Assembly (NCBI RefSeq): GCF_014396385.1 | Contig: NZ_CP060716.1 | Span: 1,426,001 to 1,490,000 of the forward strand | Origin: Leucobacter denitrificans | GTDB taxonomy: Bacteria; Actinomycetota; Actinomycetes; Actinomycetales; Microbacteriaceae | DNA: 64,000 nucleotides | Reading direction: 5' to 3' | In this document: positions 34,688 through 43,019 of the stretch, in pieces | How the letters are laid out: each line of letters begins with the position of its first letter | How positions within the stretch are numbered: the first letter of the stretch is position 1 | Notes under the pieces: generated by a model | What the model saw: only the letters and a program-made list of their open reading frames with translations | Told to the model about the DNA's origin: nothing | The model's database searches: none | Position numbers and translations under genes: made by a program

Positions 34688-35896
34688 TTATGCGCTCGGC
34701 ACGCCTCGGTAAAGGCCCTCGAACACGTCGAGCGTGCGATCGATGTCGTGCGCCTGCACCGCTTCAAGCGAGGCGCGCTGCATCGTTTCGTACTCAGCAG
34801 GCGACATCTCAAACACCGTGTTCATTGCGTCTGCCAGTTCGCGGTCATTGCTCGCTTGGAACAAGAACCCGTTCTCTCCGTGATGCACCAGGTGTGGCAG
34901 CGCCATCGCATCGGCAGCGATGATGGGCAGGCCCGAGGCCATCGCTTCCATTGTTGCGATCGACTGCAACTCAGCGATTGACGCGATGACAAACATGCTG
35001 GCCTCTGTGAGGTGCCGCCGTAGCTCCTCGTCGCTCACTCGGCCCGTGAAGTGTACGCGGTCTGCGAGTCCCAGTTCGGTCGCAAGTTTCTCGAGATTCT
35101 TGCGCTGGTCGCCGTCACCGACAACGGTAAACGACACGTTGAGCTTCGGGTCGAGCCTCGTCATCGCGTGCAAGATGACGTGGATCTCCTTCTCGAGTGT
35201 GACGCGACCGACGAACACAATTCGGTTCTCATCGCGCGCCCCAACTACCGCGGTGTAGTCGCTGGCGCGAAGCCCACAACTCACCGGTAGCACGCCGCGC
35301 CGATGCGTGCTTCGCTCAAGAAAGTCTGCGGCGCGACGCGTGGGCGTGGTGACCGCTGCGGCCTTGCGCAGTATCAAGTCGGCCTGACGCCACCCCCACC
35401 GCACGAATAGGCGCTTCGCCCGCTCGGGCAACAGTGTGAAGTCGAGCACGTTCTCGGGCATGACGTGGTTCGTGGCAACGATGCGGATCTTGCGCTTCGC
35501 GCCCTCGATCGCGAGGCCACGCCCAATGACGATATGCGATTGCAGATGCAACACATCAGGCTGCACGAGGTCGAGCACTCGCCTCGCATAAGGCTTCGCC
35601 CGCCACGGAAGCACGAAGCGCAGCCAGTCATGCGGGTACCAGCGGAAGCTCGGGATGCGGTGAACCGTCATCTGCTCACCCTCGATGGTCTCGACGAAGG
35701 CCCCGGAGAGTCGATGCCGCTTCGAAGGCGCCATGATGTGCACGTCATGGCCGCGTTGCACAAGACCGGCAGCGAGCCGCTCGGCGAACCGCGCAGCACC
35801 GTTTACATCGGGTGCAAATGTGTCGCAGCCAATCAGAATTCGGAGCTTGTCTTCTGGGGTAACGTCAGTGGTTTCGGGGGTGGGCGAGCTACTCAC
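34688..35896 (-). CDS. GT4-family glycosyltransferase (glycolipid type)
   Basis: A 402-aa GT-B enzyme with KLRILIGCDTFAPDVNGAAR at the N-terminus, ENRIVFVGRVTLEKEIHVIL (donor site) and ELQSIATMEAMASGLPIIAA (E-x7-E). NHVMPENVL and the SHIVIGRG loop recall diacylglycerol or PIM-type glycosyltransferases. The start is uncertain: GTG with AAGGAC 11 nt upstream was chosen; a TTG 15 codons upstream extends the ORF but coincides with a probable -10 box (TACACT). First gene of a two-gene operon whose promoter region holds AGGGT/ACCCT dyads. Confidence 0.85.
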   Translation of the reverse strand: MSSSPTPETTDVTPEDKLRILIGCDTFAPDVNGAARFAERLAAGLVQRGHDVHIMAPSKRHRLSGAFVETIEGEQMTVHRIPSFRWYPHDWLRFVLPWRAKPYARRVLDLVQPDVLHLQSHIVIGRGLAIEGAKRKIRIVATNHVMPENVLDFTLLPERAKRLFVRWGWRQADLILRKAAAVTTPTRRAADFLERSTHRRGVLPVSCGLRASDYTAVVGARDENRIVFVGRVTLEKEIHVILHAMTRLDPKLNVSFTVVGDGDQRKNLEKLATELGLADRVHFTGRVSDEELRRHLTEASMFVIASIAELQSIATMEAMASGLPIIAADAMALPHLVHHGENGFLFQASNDRELADAMNTVFEMSPAEYETMQRASLEAVQAHDIDRTLDVFEGLYRGVPSA

Positions 35897-35970
35897 GGCG
35901 TGCGATCGTCCTTCTTGTGGGTGGATGTCGAACTCGCTCAAGTGTAGTTCGACGGGAGACTCGGCGACAT

Positions 35971-36107
35971 CAGGGTTAACCCTGAATCTGTGGTGGATCG
36001 GGCTCTCAGGGTGAACCCTGCACGATCCACATCGTACACATTTTCACCAAGCATATTTCTACCTGGTTGTCTACCTTCTGGTGCTCAGACGCCAGGGTGA
36101 CAACCCT
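35971..36107. promoter_or_regulatory. Three AGGGT-N-ACCCT dyads between the glycosyltransferase and XRE genes
   Basis: CAGGGTTAACCCTG (35971-35984), CAGGGTGAACCCTG (36007-36020) and AGGGTGACAACCCT (36094-36107). The first two have centres 36 bp apart and a 2-bp gap between half-sites; the third has 4 bp. The second is nested in GTGGATCG...CGATCCAC. They lie in the divergent promoter space and are plausible operators of the adjacent XRE protein. Confidence 0.6.
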
Positions 36108-36113
36108 AGTAGG

Positions 36114-36422
36114 GTGCCCGGCATTCATTCATCGGCAGCTCGCATTATCGGCGAGCGTATTCGTGATGCGCGCAGGGCACTCGGAATTTCGATGGACGAC
36201 CTCAGCGAACTCGCCGAAGTCAGCCTCACGACAATCGGAAAAATCGAGCGGGGCACTCAGAGTCCGACGGCAGAAACTCTCGTGCGGATCGCCTCGGCAC
36301 TGGAAATCGACGCGGGTTCACTCATTAGTGGGCTTCAGGCCAAGGATTTCGGCGAGCGTGAACATGCGTACACGGTGAAAGACTTCTTGAGAGCCCGCCG
36401 CGAGCTCAGCGGTCGCGGCTAG
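36114..36422 (+). CDS. XRE-family helix-turn-helix regulator
   Basis: A 102-aa single-domain DNA-binding protein. RIRDARRALGISMDDLSELA and EVSLTTIGKIERGTQSPTAE form the Cro/CI HTH, with ETLVRIASALEIDAGSLISG completing the five helices; the tail has no ligand domain. GTG start chosen so that the nearest AGGGT dyad lies just upstream; an in-frame GTG 11 codons earlier is possible. Probably autoregulatory and likely also controls the divergent glycosyltransferases. Confidence 0.82.
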   Translation: MPGIHSSAARIIGERIRDARRALGISMDDLSELAEVSLTTIGKIERGTQSPTAETLVRIASALEIDAGSLISGLQAKDFGEREHAYTVKDFLRARRELSGRG

Positions 36423-36428
36423 CGTGAC

Positions 36429-36716
36429 CTATTCGTTCGAGGAGTCGAGCGCGGAGTCTTCCGCAATGTCGTCGGCGGTGCGATCGCGATGGCGCCAGTC
36501 ATGAATACTCTCGGACGCCTTCTCGCGGTGTTTCGACAGCAGCAGAATTGAGAGCGAGACCGAAATAAGGGCGGCAATGACAGCCGCGACGATGCCAGAA
36601 AGCATCATCGTGAATCCGAGCGAAAGCCCGAGAACGTACAACCCAGCAAACGGAACTGCAAAGAACAGTAACCGCAACACGGTGTAGGTAATCCATGCTT
36701 TACGTTGCTCACTCAC
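36429..36716 (-). CDS. DUF4229-like small membrane protein
   Basis: A 95-aa protein with two or three hydrophobic segments (YTVLRLLFFAVPFAGLYVLG and SGIVAAVIAALISVSLSILL) followed by a charged tail (KHREKASESIHDWRHRDRTA). Resembles DUF4229 proteins that commonly sit by menaquinone genes in actinobacteria. A TAGACT box lies 8 nt before the chosen GTG; a longer ORF would have to start inside that promoter. Function unknown. Confidence 0.7.
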   Translation of the reverse strand: MSEQRKAWITYTVLRLLFFAVPFAGLYVLGLSLGFTMMLSGIVAAVIAALISVSLSILLLSKHREKASESIHDWRHRDRTADDIAEDSALDSSNE

Positions 36717-36791
36717 AAGTAGCGAGTCTACCGCCGCCGCCTGGGTGAGAGCGCTCAGGAGCAAATGAGCCGCCACCGCTAACATAGGAGC

Positions 36792-37163
36792 ATGGCCAGG
36801 ATCTTGATTGTTGGGGTCGTTGTTGCCGTCGCGTTCACCTTGTATTCATTGGTTGACGCGGCGATGACCGATCACTCACGTGCTCGCGGGGTGAGCAAGC
36901 CTGTGTGGATCGTGATAATCGTCCTGCTCCCCGTCATCGGCGGCCTCCTCTGGCTATTTATCGGCAAGGGCGACGCCGCTGAAGCGAACCGCCGCCACAC
37001 TGCCCCCGATGATGATCCTCGGTTCTCGGGTTCGCGCATGTCTGACGCAGAGCTCGACACCCATATGCGCGACCTCGAAGCTCGCTTGAAAGAGCTCGAC
37101 GACGAGGTGTTCCCTGGCGAAGATCCGGGTAAAGAACCCGGCAAGGGGCAGGGCACCGACTAG
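36792..37163 (+). CDS. PLDc_N-domain membrane protein
   Basis: A 123-aa protein with two helices, residues 4-25 (LIVGVVVAVAFTLYSLVDAA) and 38-58 (PVWIVIIVLLPVIGGLLWLF), matching the phospholipase D N-terminal membrane domain, then an acidic tail ending in GKEPGKGQGTD. No HKD catalytic motif. TAACAT lies 6 nt before the ATG. Its stop overlaps the menD start by one base. Confidence 0.85.
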   Translation: MARILIVGVVVAVAFTLYSLVDAAMTDHSRARGVSKPVWIVIIVLLPVIGGLLWLFIGKGDAAEANRRHTAPDDDPRFSGSRMSDAELDTHMRDLEARLKELDDEVFPGEDPGKEPGKGQGTD

Positions 37164-38962
37164 TGAACGCCGGCCCAGCACCGTCGTCAATATTCGCCGT
37201 TGAACTGATCGCAGAGTTTGTTCGTCGCGGCGTCTCAGACTTCGTCGTGTGCCCGGGCTCGCGTTCTCAAGCACTCGCCCTTGCGGCCGCCGCTGCGGAA
37301 CAGGCGGGGGCTATCAGGCTGCATGTGCGCATCGATGAGCGATCCGCCGCCTTCTTCGCGTTGGGTGTTGCACGTGAAACGGGGCGACCGGCACCGATAA
37401 TCGTGACGAGTGGCACCGCAGTCGCCAACTTGGTTCCGGCCGCATTCGAAGCACACGAAGGTCGCGTGCCGTTTATCGCACTGACCGCTGACCGGCCGGT
37501 CGAGCTGCGCGGTCGACGCAGTAATCAGACCACCACGCAGGCCGGCATGTTTAGCGAGATCGCCCGCCTCTCGCTCGATGTACCCGCCCCCACGGGCGAG
37601 CCCGCTACCAGTGGCAGTTCGAGCTTCACTGAGCCGGGTCAATTGGCAGCGCAGGCACTGAGCGCCTCCCTCGGGGCACTGCACCGCGCTCCCGCAGGCC
37701 CCGTGCAGCTCAATCTGCAGTTCCGCGAGCCGCTCTCTGGCACGGCCGGGTTCGACGACATGATCGCGCAGGGTTTCGCTGTGGCGGGCGAAGAGGGCGT
37801 TGAGGCGCGCGCGATCCACCCGACATTGCTCGTGCCGAGCATCGATGACGCAACGCCCGATGAGACCGACCCGACACTGTATGTGCACGGAGACAACGCG
37901 CTCACCGTGGTCATCGCGGGTGCAGGTGCGGGAGCCGAAGCAGAGGAATTTGCGCGCGAGGCCGGGCTGCCCCTGCTCGCTGAAGTCGTGAGTGGATCGC
38001 GTTACGGCCGCGAGGCCATCACTGCCTACGCGTCGCTCATCGCTGATCCTGAGGTGGGTGGGCTTATTGAGCGGGCAATCGTGTTTGGGCACCCGACGCT
38101 CACTCGCCAAGTGCCGTCGCTGCTCGAGCGCGATGACGTCGAGGTGATCGTGGTGGATCCACACACAGACACCGACCACGTTCAGCCCTCTCGCGGTGCG
38201 CGCGTTGTGCGGGCGGCACGGGTTGCGGATGGGCACGATCCACACACTCACCGGCGGTGGCTTGGCGCGTGGGTCGCCCCCGATCGAGAGTTGCAACGCG
38301 AGCGCAGTTCGGCACACGTGCCCGACCTCGAGGCCGCGCGGGAGACCGGGTACAAAGAGCGCAATGCATACGCTCGCGCTGAAATGGCGGCTCGCCGTGA
38401 GCCTGTAACCCGGGCGATGCTTGTCGAGAGCGCCTGGCTCGGCACTTGGCCCCACGACCGGCTCGTCATCGCAGCCTCGCGGCTCGTGCGGGTGCTCGAT
38501 GGTATTGCGCCTGCTCGCAAGGTCACAGTGCACGCGAACCGTGGACTCGCGGGAATCGATGGAACGATCGCGACAGCACTCGGCATCGCCGTGACGAGCC
38601 AGGCGGATCCCGACCCCAAGAAGGCCGCCGGAACCACACGCGTAATTCTTGGTGACATCGCGCTCCTGCACGATGTCGGTTCTTTGCAGCTGCCGCCCGA
38701 CACCGAAGTGACGCCCCGCATCCAACTGCTCGTGGGCAACGACGGCGGCGGCACCATCTTCGACGGGCTTGAGGTTGCGGCGAGCGCCTCCACCGACACT
38801 TTCGACCGCGTCATGCTGACTCCTCAACAGGTTGATCTTGAAGCACTCGCTCACGCATATGGCTGGGCTTACGAGCGCGCAGAAACACGCGTGGAACTTG
38901 AACGAGTATTCACTGCGCCGGTAACCGGGCCAACAATCGTCGAAGTTCCGCTCGCCCGATAG
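37163..38962 (+). CDS. menD: 2-succinyl-5-enolpyruvyl-6-hydroxy-3-cyclohexene-1-carboxylate synthase
   Basis: A 599-aa thiamine-diphosphate enzyme of menaquinone synthesis that joins isochorismate and 2-oxoglutarate with loss of CO2. DFVVCPGSRSQALALAAAAA and HVRIDERSAAFFALG (Glu59, the ThDP-activating residue) open the PYR domain; TADRPVELRGRRSNQTTTQA is a MenD signature; VTVHANRGLAGIDGTIATAL and LLVGNDGGGTIFD are the PP-domain metal/ThDP site. GTG start, one-base overlap with the PLDc_N gene. The next pathway gene, menF, lies beyond a 4-kb accessory module. Confidence 0.95.
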   Translation: MNAGPAPSSIFAVELIAEFVRRGVSDFVVCPGSRSQALALAAAAAEQAGAIRLHVRIDERSAAFFALGVARETGRPAPIIVTSGTAVANLVPAAFEAHEGRVPFIALTADRPVELRGRRSNQTTTQAGMFSEIARLSLDVPAPTGEPATSGSSSFTEPGQLAAQALSASLGALHRAPAGPVQLNLQFREPLSGTAGFDDMIAQGFAVAGEEGVEARAIHPTLLVPSIDDATPDETDPTLYVHGDNALTVVIAGAGAGAEAEEFAREAGLPLLAEVVSGSRYGREAITAYASLIADPEVGGLIERAIVFGHPTLTRQVPSLLERDDVEVIVVDPHTDTDHVQPSRGARVVRAARVADGHDPHTHRRWLGAWVAPDRELQRERSSAHVPDLEAARETGYKERNAYARAEMAARREPVTRAMLVESAWLGTWPHDRLVIAASRLVRVLDGIAPARKVTVHANRGLAGIDGTIATALGIAVTSQADPDPKKAAGTTRVILGDIALLHDVGSLQLPPDTEVTPRIQLLVGNDGGGTIFDGLEVAASASTDTFDRVMLTPQQVDLEALAHAYGWAYERAETRVELERVFTAPVTGPTIVEVPLAR

Positions 38963-38971
38963 TTATCCACA
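38963..38971 (+). other. Perfect DnaA-box match
   Basis: TTATCCACA starts directly after the menD stop. It is a single copy with no cluster around it, so it is at most a DnaA titration site and may be chance. Confidence 0.25.
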
Positions 38972-39147
38972 GGCGTATTGCGCATTGTTTGCGGTCATTG
39001 TTCTCTGACTGCTAGCTTCAATGCATTGCCCGATTGCGGGCGATACGTTCAAAAAATGGTGTGCACCAGGGGCTCTGCATTGTGATTGGAGTTCCTGTTG
39101 ATACGACTTACCGTACCCGTTCTGCACGCTAATTTTGCGCTGTCAGC

Positions 39148-39456
39148 ATGACGGACCAGCTACAGATTCGTGATGAGGTGCTCGAGTCTGCAGGCACGAT
39201 GATGCTGAGTGCAACTCGCTGCATGTCTGCAGGCAACCGGGCGGTGCCGAACTCACCGATTTCGAGTTTGACTGGTGTCGGAGGCGACATTCGTGAGTTC
39301 TTGCGAGGAGTGCAGACTGGTCGTTTAGCACTCGGGGATGCCGCGAAGACTTCGTGCGAACAGCTCGCAGCCCTCATGAACGAGAGCGGCTCAGTTGACT
39401 GTAGCCTTGCGGCGTCACTGCCCACTGGCTTTGCCCTGCATGGGGGTAAGCGTTGA
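39148..39456 (+). CDS. Small helical protein, possible WXG100/ESX-like partner
   Basis: A 102-aa protein with two predicted helical stretches (LQIRDEVLESAGTMMLSATR, then GDIREFLRGVQTGRLALGDA and KTSCEQLAALM) separated by a Pro/Ser/Gly turn. No signal peptide. Size, helix-turn-helix layout and position immediately before a larger protein with a helical N-terminus resemble partner proteins of type VII secretion substrates, though no WXG motif is present. Its stop overlaps the TTG start of the next gene (TTGA). The ATG has no clear ribosome site. Confidence 0.6.
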   Translation: MTDQLQIRDEVLESAGTMMLSATRCMSAGNRAVPNSPISSLTGVGGDIREFLRGVQTGRLALGDAAKTSCEQLAALMNESGSVDCSLAASLPTGFALHGGKR

Positions 39457-41537
39457 GCGTATACGTGCCGAGAGACGGTAAAGATGTGCTCAAGGGCACT
39501 CCGATCCTCGGCTCTACTGCGGAAATCGACGAGATCAGTGACTACCTCAAGAACATTGAGGCAGATGCGCAGCAATACAGGCGTGAGGTGCAAAGTGCTC
39601 TCCTTGCTCTCACAAACACGTCAAGCCGGGCAGTGACGAAGCTCAGCGAGAAGCTCGATGGGCGTCTCTGTGTTGGTGCCAACTCGCTACAGCAATCTAC
39701 CGAGCAGGGAAGGAATGCGTGCAATTCATACGCTGCGGAAATCGACAGAATTCACACCGATGCAAGGAACGTCGTGCGCGATGTAGAGACTGCTTTAACC
39801 ACGATTCAGGTACAAGCTTGGGAAGTCGAAGAAATCGCAGAAGCCATCTTGGCCCCGGTGCCAGCGCGGTGGGACGAGGAGGTTCCGAAGAACATGCCCG
39901 AGCCCCAGTTGTGGGCTGATGTGTATGGGACAGGGGTCGGCCCTGCAGAGCGTCCCACAAACGTCGCACAATTACGCAGCCTTTATGAGACGAGGTGGCT
40001 GGGTGCCGCTCATCACTGGCATGTAGCACTCGAAGACATTCGAGGTTTGCAGACCAAGTGGGCCAATCTCATCGAAGACCGCCGAGACGTGGAGAACTGG
40101 CTGAGAGGTGCGCTGTCGAACACCATCATCGGTCAATTGCTGACGGTGAGTAGTGCTGGTGCCACGGCTCAGCGTTTCACCATCGCCACGGCGCTTTCTG
40201 GCGAGCTTTGGGGTAAGTCGTATGCGAACGCCAAGATCGCGATGACACATCCGCTGCTATTGAAGCTGATTGGCTCGAAGTCGGGCGCGAATGCGTGGGA
40301 TGATCCTCCCGCCCCTGAACTTGTCGCCAACGCATGGGCAGGGCTTTCAGCGGAAGAGCAGGCGACGCTCATTGCTGAGGTGCCCTGGGTCATCGGAAAT
40401 CTCCCGGGTCTGCCGTATGCCGTGCGCGACACCGCAAACCGCAACATGCTCGAGTTCTATCGGGAGCATCCTCACATGCTGTCGCTGGATCAGCTGAAGC
40501 TGCTGTCTGATCTACAAGAGATCTTTAACCGAGAGGTATCGGAAACGCTGAAATATGGTGAGGCGCGTCCACCCATTCAGCTTGTCGCACTCGACCTCAC
40601 CGGCCCAGTTTCAAAGACTGCTGTTGGATACGGTGATCTCGATACGGCAACGGATACGACGCTCGAGGGCCCCGGTATGGCTAGCGATGCACACCTCGCG
40701 CTCGAAGGGTGGGATGAGGCAAGTCGCAATCTTTACGCCGCGCAGAGTGATATCTCTGGATATACCGGTTCGACTGCTGTTATAGCCTGGCTCGGATACG
40801 ACACCCCTGATTCACCCTTTGAGGGCGACTTGGGTGTGCTCAGTTCTGAAGACGCAGCTATAGGCGCCAAGCGCTTTGCAGCGGAACTCGACGGCCTGCA
40901 CGTCGCACGCAGCACGAGTGGGAATGGAATGCCTACGGTCAATGTTTTGGCGCACTCATATGGTACGACGCTCGCGTCGATAGCACTCACTGAGGTTAAG
41001 TACACAGTGAGCACTTTCACGATGTTGGGTTCTGCAGGGTTGGACACCGAGATCGTGCCGTCATACGAGGTTCTCAACGTGGCAGATGCCGAGCCAGGAA
41101 AGAAAGCGATCTATACGACCCACGCTTCCGGTGATCATTTGGCCCCGCTGGGCGCAGGATTTGCCGGAAGGGGTCAGCCGAACCCCGACGCCTCAGCAAT
41201 TGGATTGGAGAATTTGAGTCCGGTATACGGAGGCGCATTTTCCTTCTCATCTGAAGGCGACCCATCGCGCGGTCTCTTGAAAGCCGACGGGCATTCCACT
41301 ATTGGTGAAGGCTCGAGACCTGGTCCCATTGGCATGACCGCCTCAGAGGGTCATGGCTATATGGACCGTCGTACCCAAACACTAGACACGGTGGCTCACA
41401 TCACGACGGGCATGATTGACGCGGAACTTGAGGAATCGTTCGTAATCACAGAGGCCGAGCCGAAAACACTCTACCCGGGGCTGGGGTTTCGTGTGCTGGT
41501 CGAAATGCAAAAGGCGGAATACTCATGGCTCCATTAA
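39453..41537 (+). CDS. DUF1023-like alpha/beta hydrolase with helical N-terminal domain
   Basis: A 694-aa protein. Residues 1-330 are mainly helical (DEISDYLKNIEADAQQYRRE, DRIHTDARNVVRDVETALTT), like the carrier domain of type VII effectors. The C-terminal half has the DUF1023 hydrolase pattern: AVIAWLGYDTP, TVNVLAHSYGTTLASIAL (Ser nucleophile), then HASGDHLAPLG and a final EGHGYMDRRTQTL (candidate Asp and His). No Sec signal is present. TTG start with GGGGG upstream, coupled to the small protein. Followed by two lipoproteins. Secreted effector hydrolase is inference; substrate unknown. Confidence 0.75.
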   Translation: MSVYVPRDGKDVLKGTPILGSTAEIDEISDYLKNIEADAQQYRREVQSALLALTNTSSRAVTKLSEKLDGRLCVGANSLQQSTEQGRNACNSYAAEIDRIHTDARNVVRDVETALTTIQVQAWEVEEIAEAILAPVPARWDEEVPKNMPEPQLWADVYGTGVGPAERPTNVAQLRSLYETRWLGAAHHWHVALEDIRGLQTKWANLIEDRRDVENWLRGALSNTIIGQLLTVSSAGATAQRFTIATALSGELWGKSYANAKIAMTHPLLLKLIGSKSGANAWDDPPAPELVANAWAGLSAEEQATLIAEVPWVIGNLPGLPYAVRDTANRNMLEFYREHPHMLSLDQLKLLSDLQEIFNREVSETLKYGEARPPIQLVALDLTGPVSKTAVGYGDLDTATDTTLEGPGMASDAHLALEGWDEASRNLYAAQSDISGYTGSTAVIAWLGYDTPDSPFEGDLGVLSSEDAAIGAKRFAAELDGLHVARSTSGNGMPTVNVLAHSYGTTLASIALTEVKYTVSTFTMLGSAGLDTEIVPSYEVLNVADAEPGKKAIYTTHASGDHLAPLGAGFAGRGQPNPDASAIGLENLSPVYGGAFSFSSEGDPSRGLLKADGHSTIGEGSRPGPIGMTASEGHGYMDRRTQTLDTVAHITTGMIDAELEESFVITEAEPKTLYPGLGFRVLVEMQKAEYSWLH

Positions 41538-42196
41538 GAAAAAGAATACTCACCAGTGCGGTCAAGGCGACGATCCTAATCTTTGGAGTGTTGACACTTG
41601 CCGGTTGTTTGCAGGAGGTTCCATTGGTATCAGAGGCAAAGATAACGACAGGCAAATCACTCAGGGAACTAAGGACTTGGGTTGGCGAGCAACTAGATGC
41701 CGCGGTCGCCGCGAGCGAAGTCGATGAAGGGTGGTACGACAGCTACTGGCACGATGTGTTTTGGTCGACAGATAGGCCCCAAGACCGCGAACTACTTCTG
41801 AGCGCACTATTTCCAGGAGGGTGCGGAGGCAATGGGGGCCGTATCGAGATTTCGCTGAAAAACATGACTGCGGAAGACCCCCTTGCCGCGGCTGCAAAAG
41901 TGCGAGACTTCTGGAAATCCGAAGGGTGGGTTGTCTCTGACATTCGCACGTATGCACCAGACACCCAGCCATACTTCCGAGCTGATAACGAGTACGGCGA
42001 AACCCTCGCGTTCCAAGCGTCCTCGGAGGGGATGACCCTAGAAGTGGCATCCTCCTGCTCCCGGGGCGTGAAGACGACGAGCTGGCAGGACGACATGAAA
42101 CGCGAACTGCTTGCCTCTCGAGCGTCACAGATTAGCTCAGGAAGTATCAACGAGTTCAAGGACGAGATCGAGCGACGCGAACAATCCGATCAGTAG
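41525..42196 (+). CDS. Putative lipoprotein 1 of the hydrolase module
   Basis: A 223-aa protein starting MAPLRKRILTSAVKATILIF with lipobox LAGC (Cys28). The mature part has four more cysteines (GGCGGNGG, SSCSRG) and no domain I recognise. AAAAGGCGG precedes the ATG, which lies 13 nt inside the hydrolase gene. Position directly after a candidate effector suggests an immunity or receptor role, by analogy only. Confidence 0.7.
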   Translation: MAPLRKRILTSAVKATILIFGVLTLAGCLQEVPLVSEAKITTGKSLRELRTWVGEQLDAAVAASEVDEGWYDSYWHDVFWSTDRPQDRELLLSALFPGGCGGNGGRIEISLKNMTAEDPLAAAAKVRDFWKSEGWVVSDIRTYAPDTQPYFRADNEYGETLAFQASSEGMTLEVASSCSRGVKTTSWQDDMKRELLASRASQISSGSINEFKDEIERREQSDQ

Positions 42197-42296
42197 CAAC
42201 AGCTCAGCAGTTCCAGAACGCATTGCCATCACCCTGGCTTGCGGGGGCCAACTGATTCAAAACAAGTATCAGCATTTCAAATTGAAAGAGACAACA

Positions 42297-43019
42297 TTGG
42301 CATCGAAGAAGACAAAGACAATCGGCGCCCTCATTACGATTGCGCTAGCAAGTCTCGCGCTGAGTGGCTGCACCTCACTTGCTGCAAATTTGGGCCAACT
42401 CTCGAAACAGAAGAACCAACAAACCGAGCCAGCCGAGAGGGCCGAGAAACCCGAGAGAACCGACAAACTCAATAGTGACGAACAGTCAGACGAGCTCATG
42501 AGTCAAGAAGAAATCGACGTGCTCGCGAGGCTAACAACTGGATCACCCCCAACAGACTTGCTGTGGCACTTTTCGAAGGACTTGCCTGATGGTTGGACAT
42601 ACGAAAAGTTCAATGATGAGGGAATCGTACAGGCGACAGTGTCACCGCGATGTATCCTCCAATTTCATCAACCAATGGGGTTAGGGGACGATACCGAACC
42701 AGACTCTGCACAGGTGGCGCTCGACTACGCAACTGAACTCGGACAGGAAGCCTTTAATACCGAGCTCACCGTGACACCTGAAGCGATGGTCATGCTCAAC
42801 GCCATCATCAATGACGGCGCGCTCTACTCTCAACTAGGTTTTGCACGGGTAAGTTTTTCAGCCGAATCAACACCCGGGCTCGAAGGAACAACTTACGCGC
42901 TACGGCAAGGCGACTTTGCCTTGATCGCAACCGCCGTGTGCGGTGATGGCGAGTTCGCCAAGCATGGCGACCAAATGCGCGAATACATTGAGAGCGCATC
43001 GGCCGACATCACGTATTAA
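42297..43019 (+). CDS. Putative lipoprotein 2 of the hydrolase module
   Basis: A 240-aa protein. The TTG start (MASKKTKTIGALITIALASL) follows GAAAGAG; the lipobox is LSGC at about Cys23. A Lys/Glu/Gln-rich linker (QTEPAERAEKPERTDKLNSD) leads to a globular part with DGWTYEKFNDEGIVQATVSP. A 62-codon longer ORF overlaps lipoprotein 1 and is unlikely. It ends overlapping the convergent menF stop by 4 nt. Unknown function, probably works with the hydrolase. Confidence 0.7.
   Translation: MASKKTKTIGALITIALASLALSGCTSLAANLGQLSKQKNQQTEPAERAEKPERTDKLNSDEQSDELMSQEEIDVLARLTTGSPPTDLLWHFSKDLPDGWTYEKFNDEGIVQATVSPRCILQFHQPMGLGDDTEPDSAQVALDYATELGQEAFNTELTVTPEAMVMLNAIINDGALYSQLGFARVSFSAESTPGLEGTTYALRQGDFALIATAVCGDGEFAKHGDQMREYIESASADITY

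Noticed and set aside
37235..38854. 539-aa open frame antisense to menD
   Set aside because: Shadow of a high-GC gene; Arg/His/Ala-rich, no domain or ribosome site, and menD motifs on the other strand are unmistakable.
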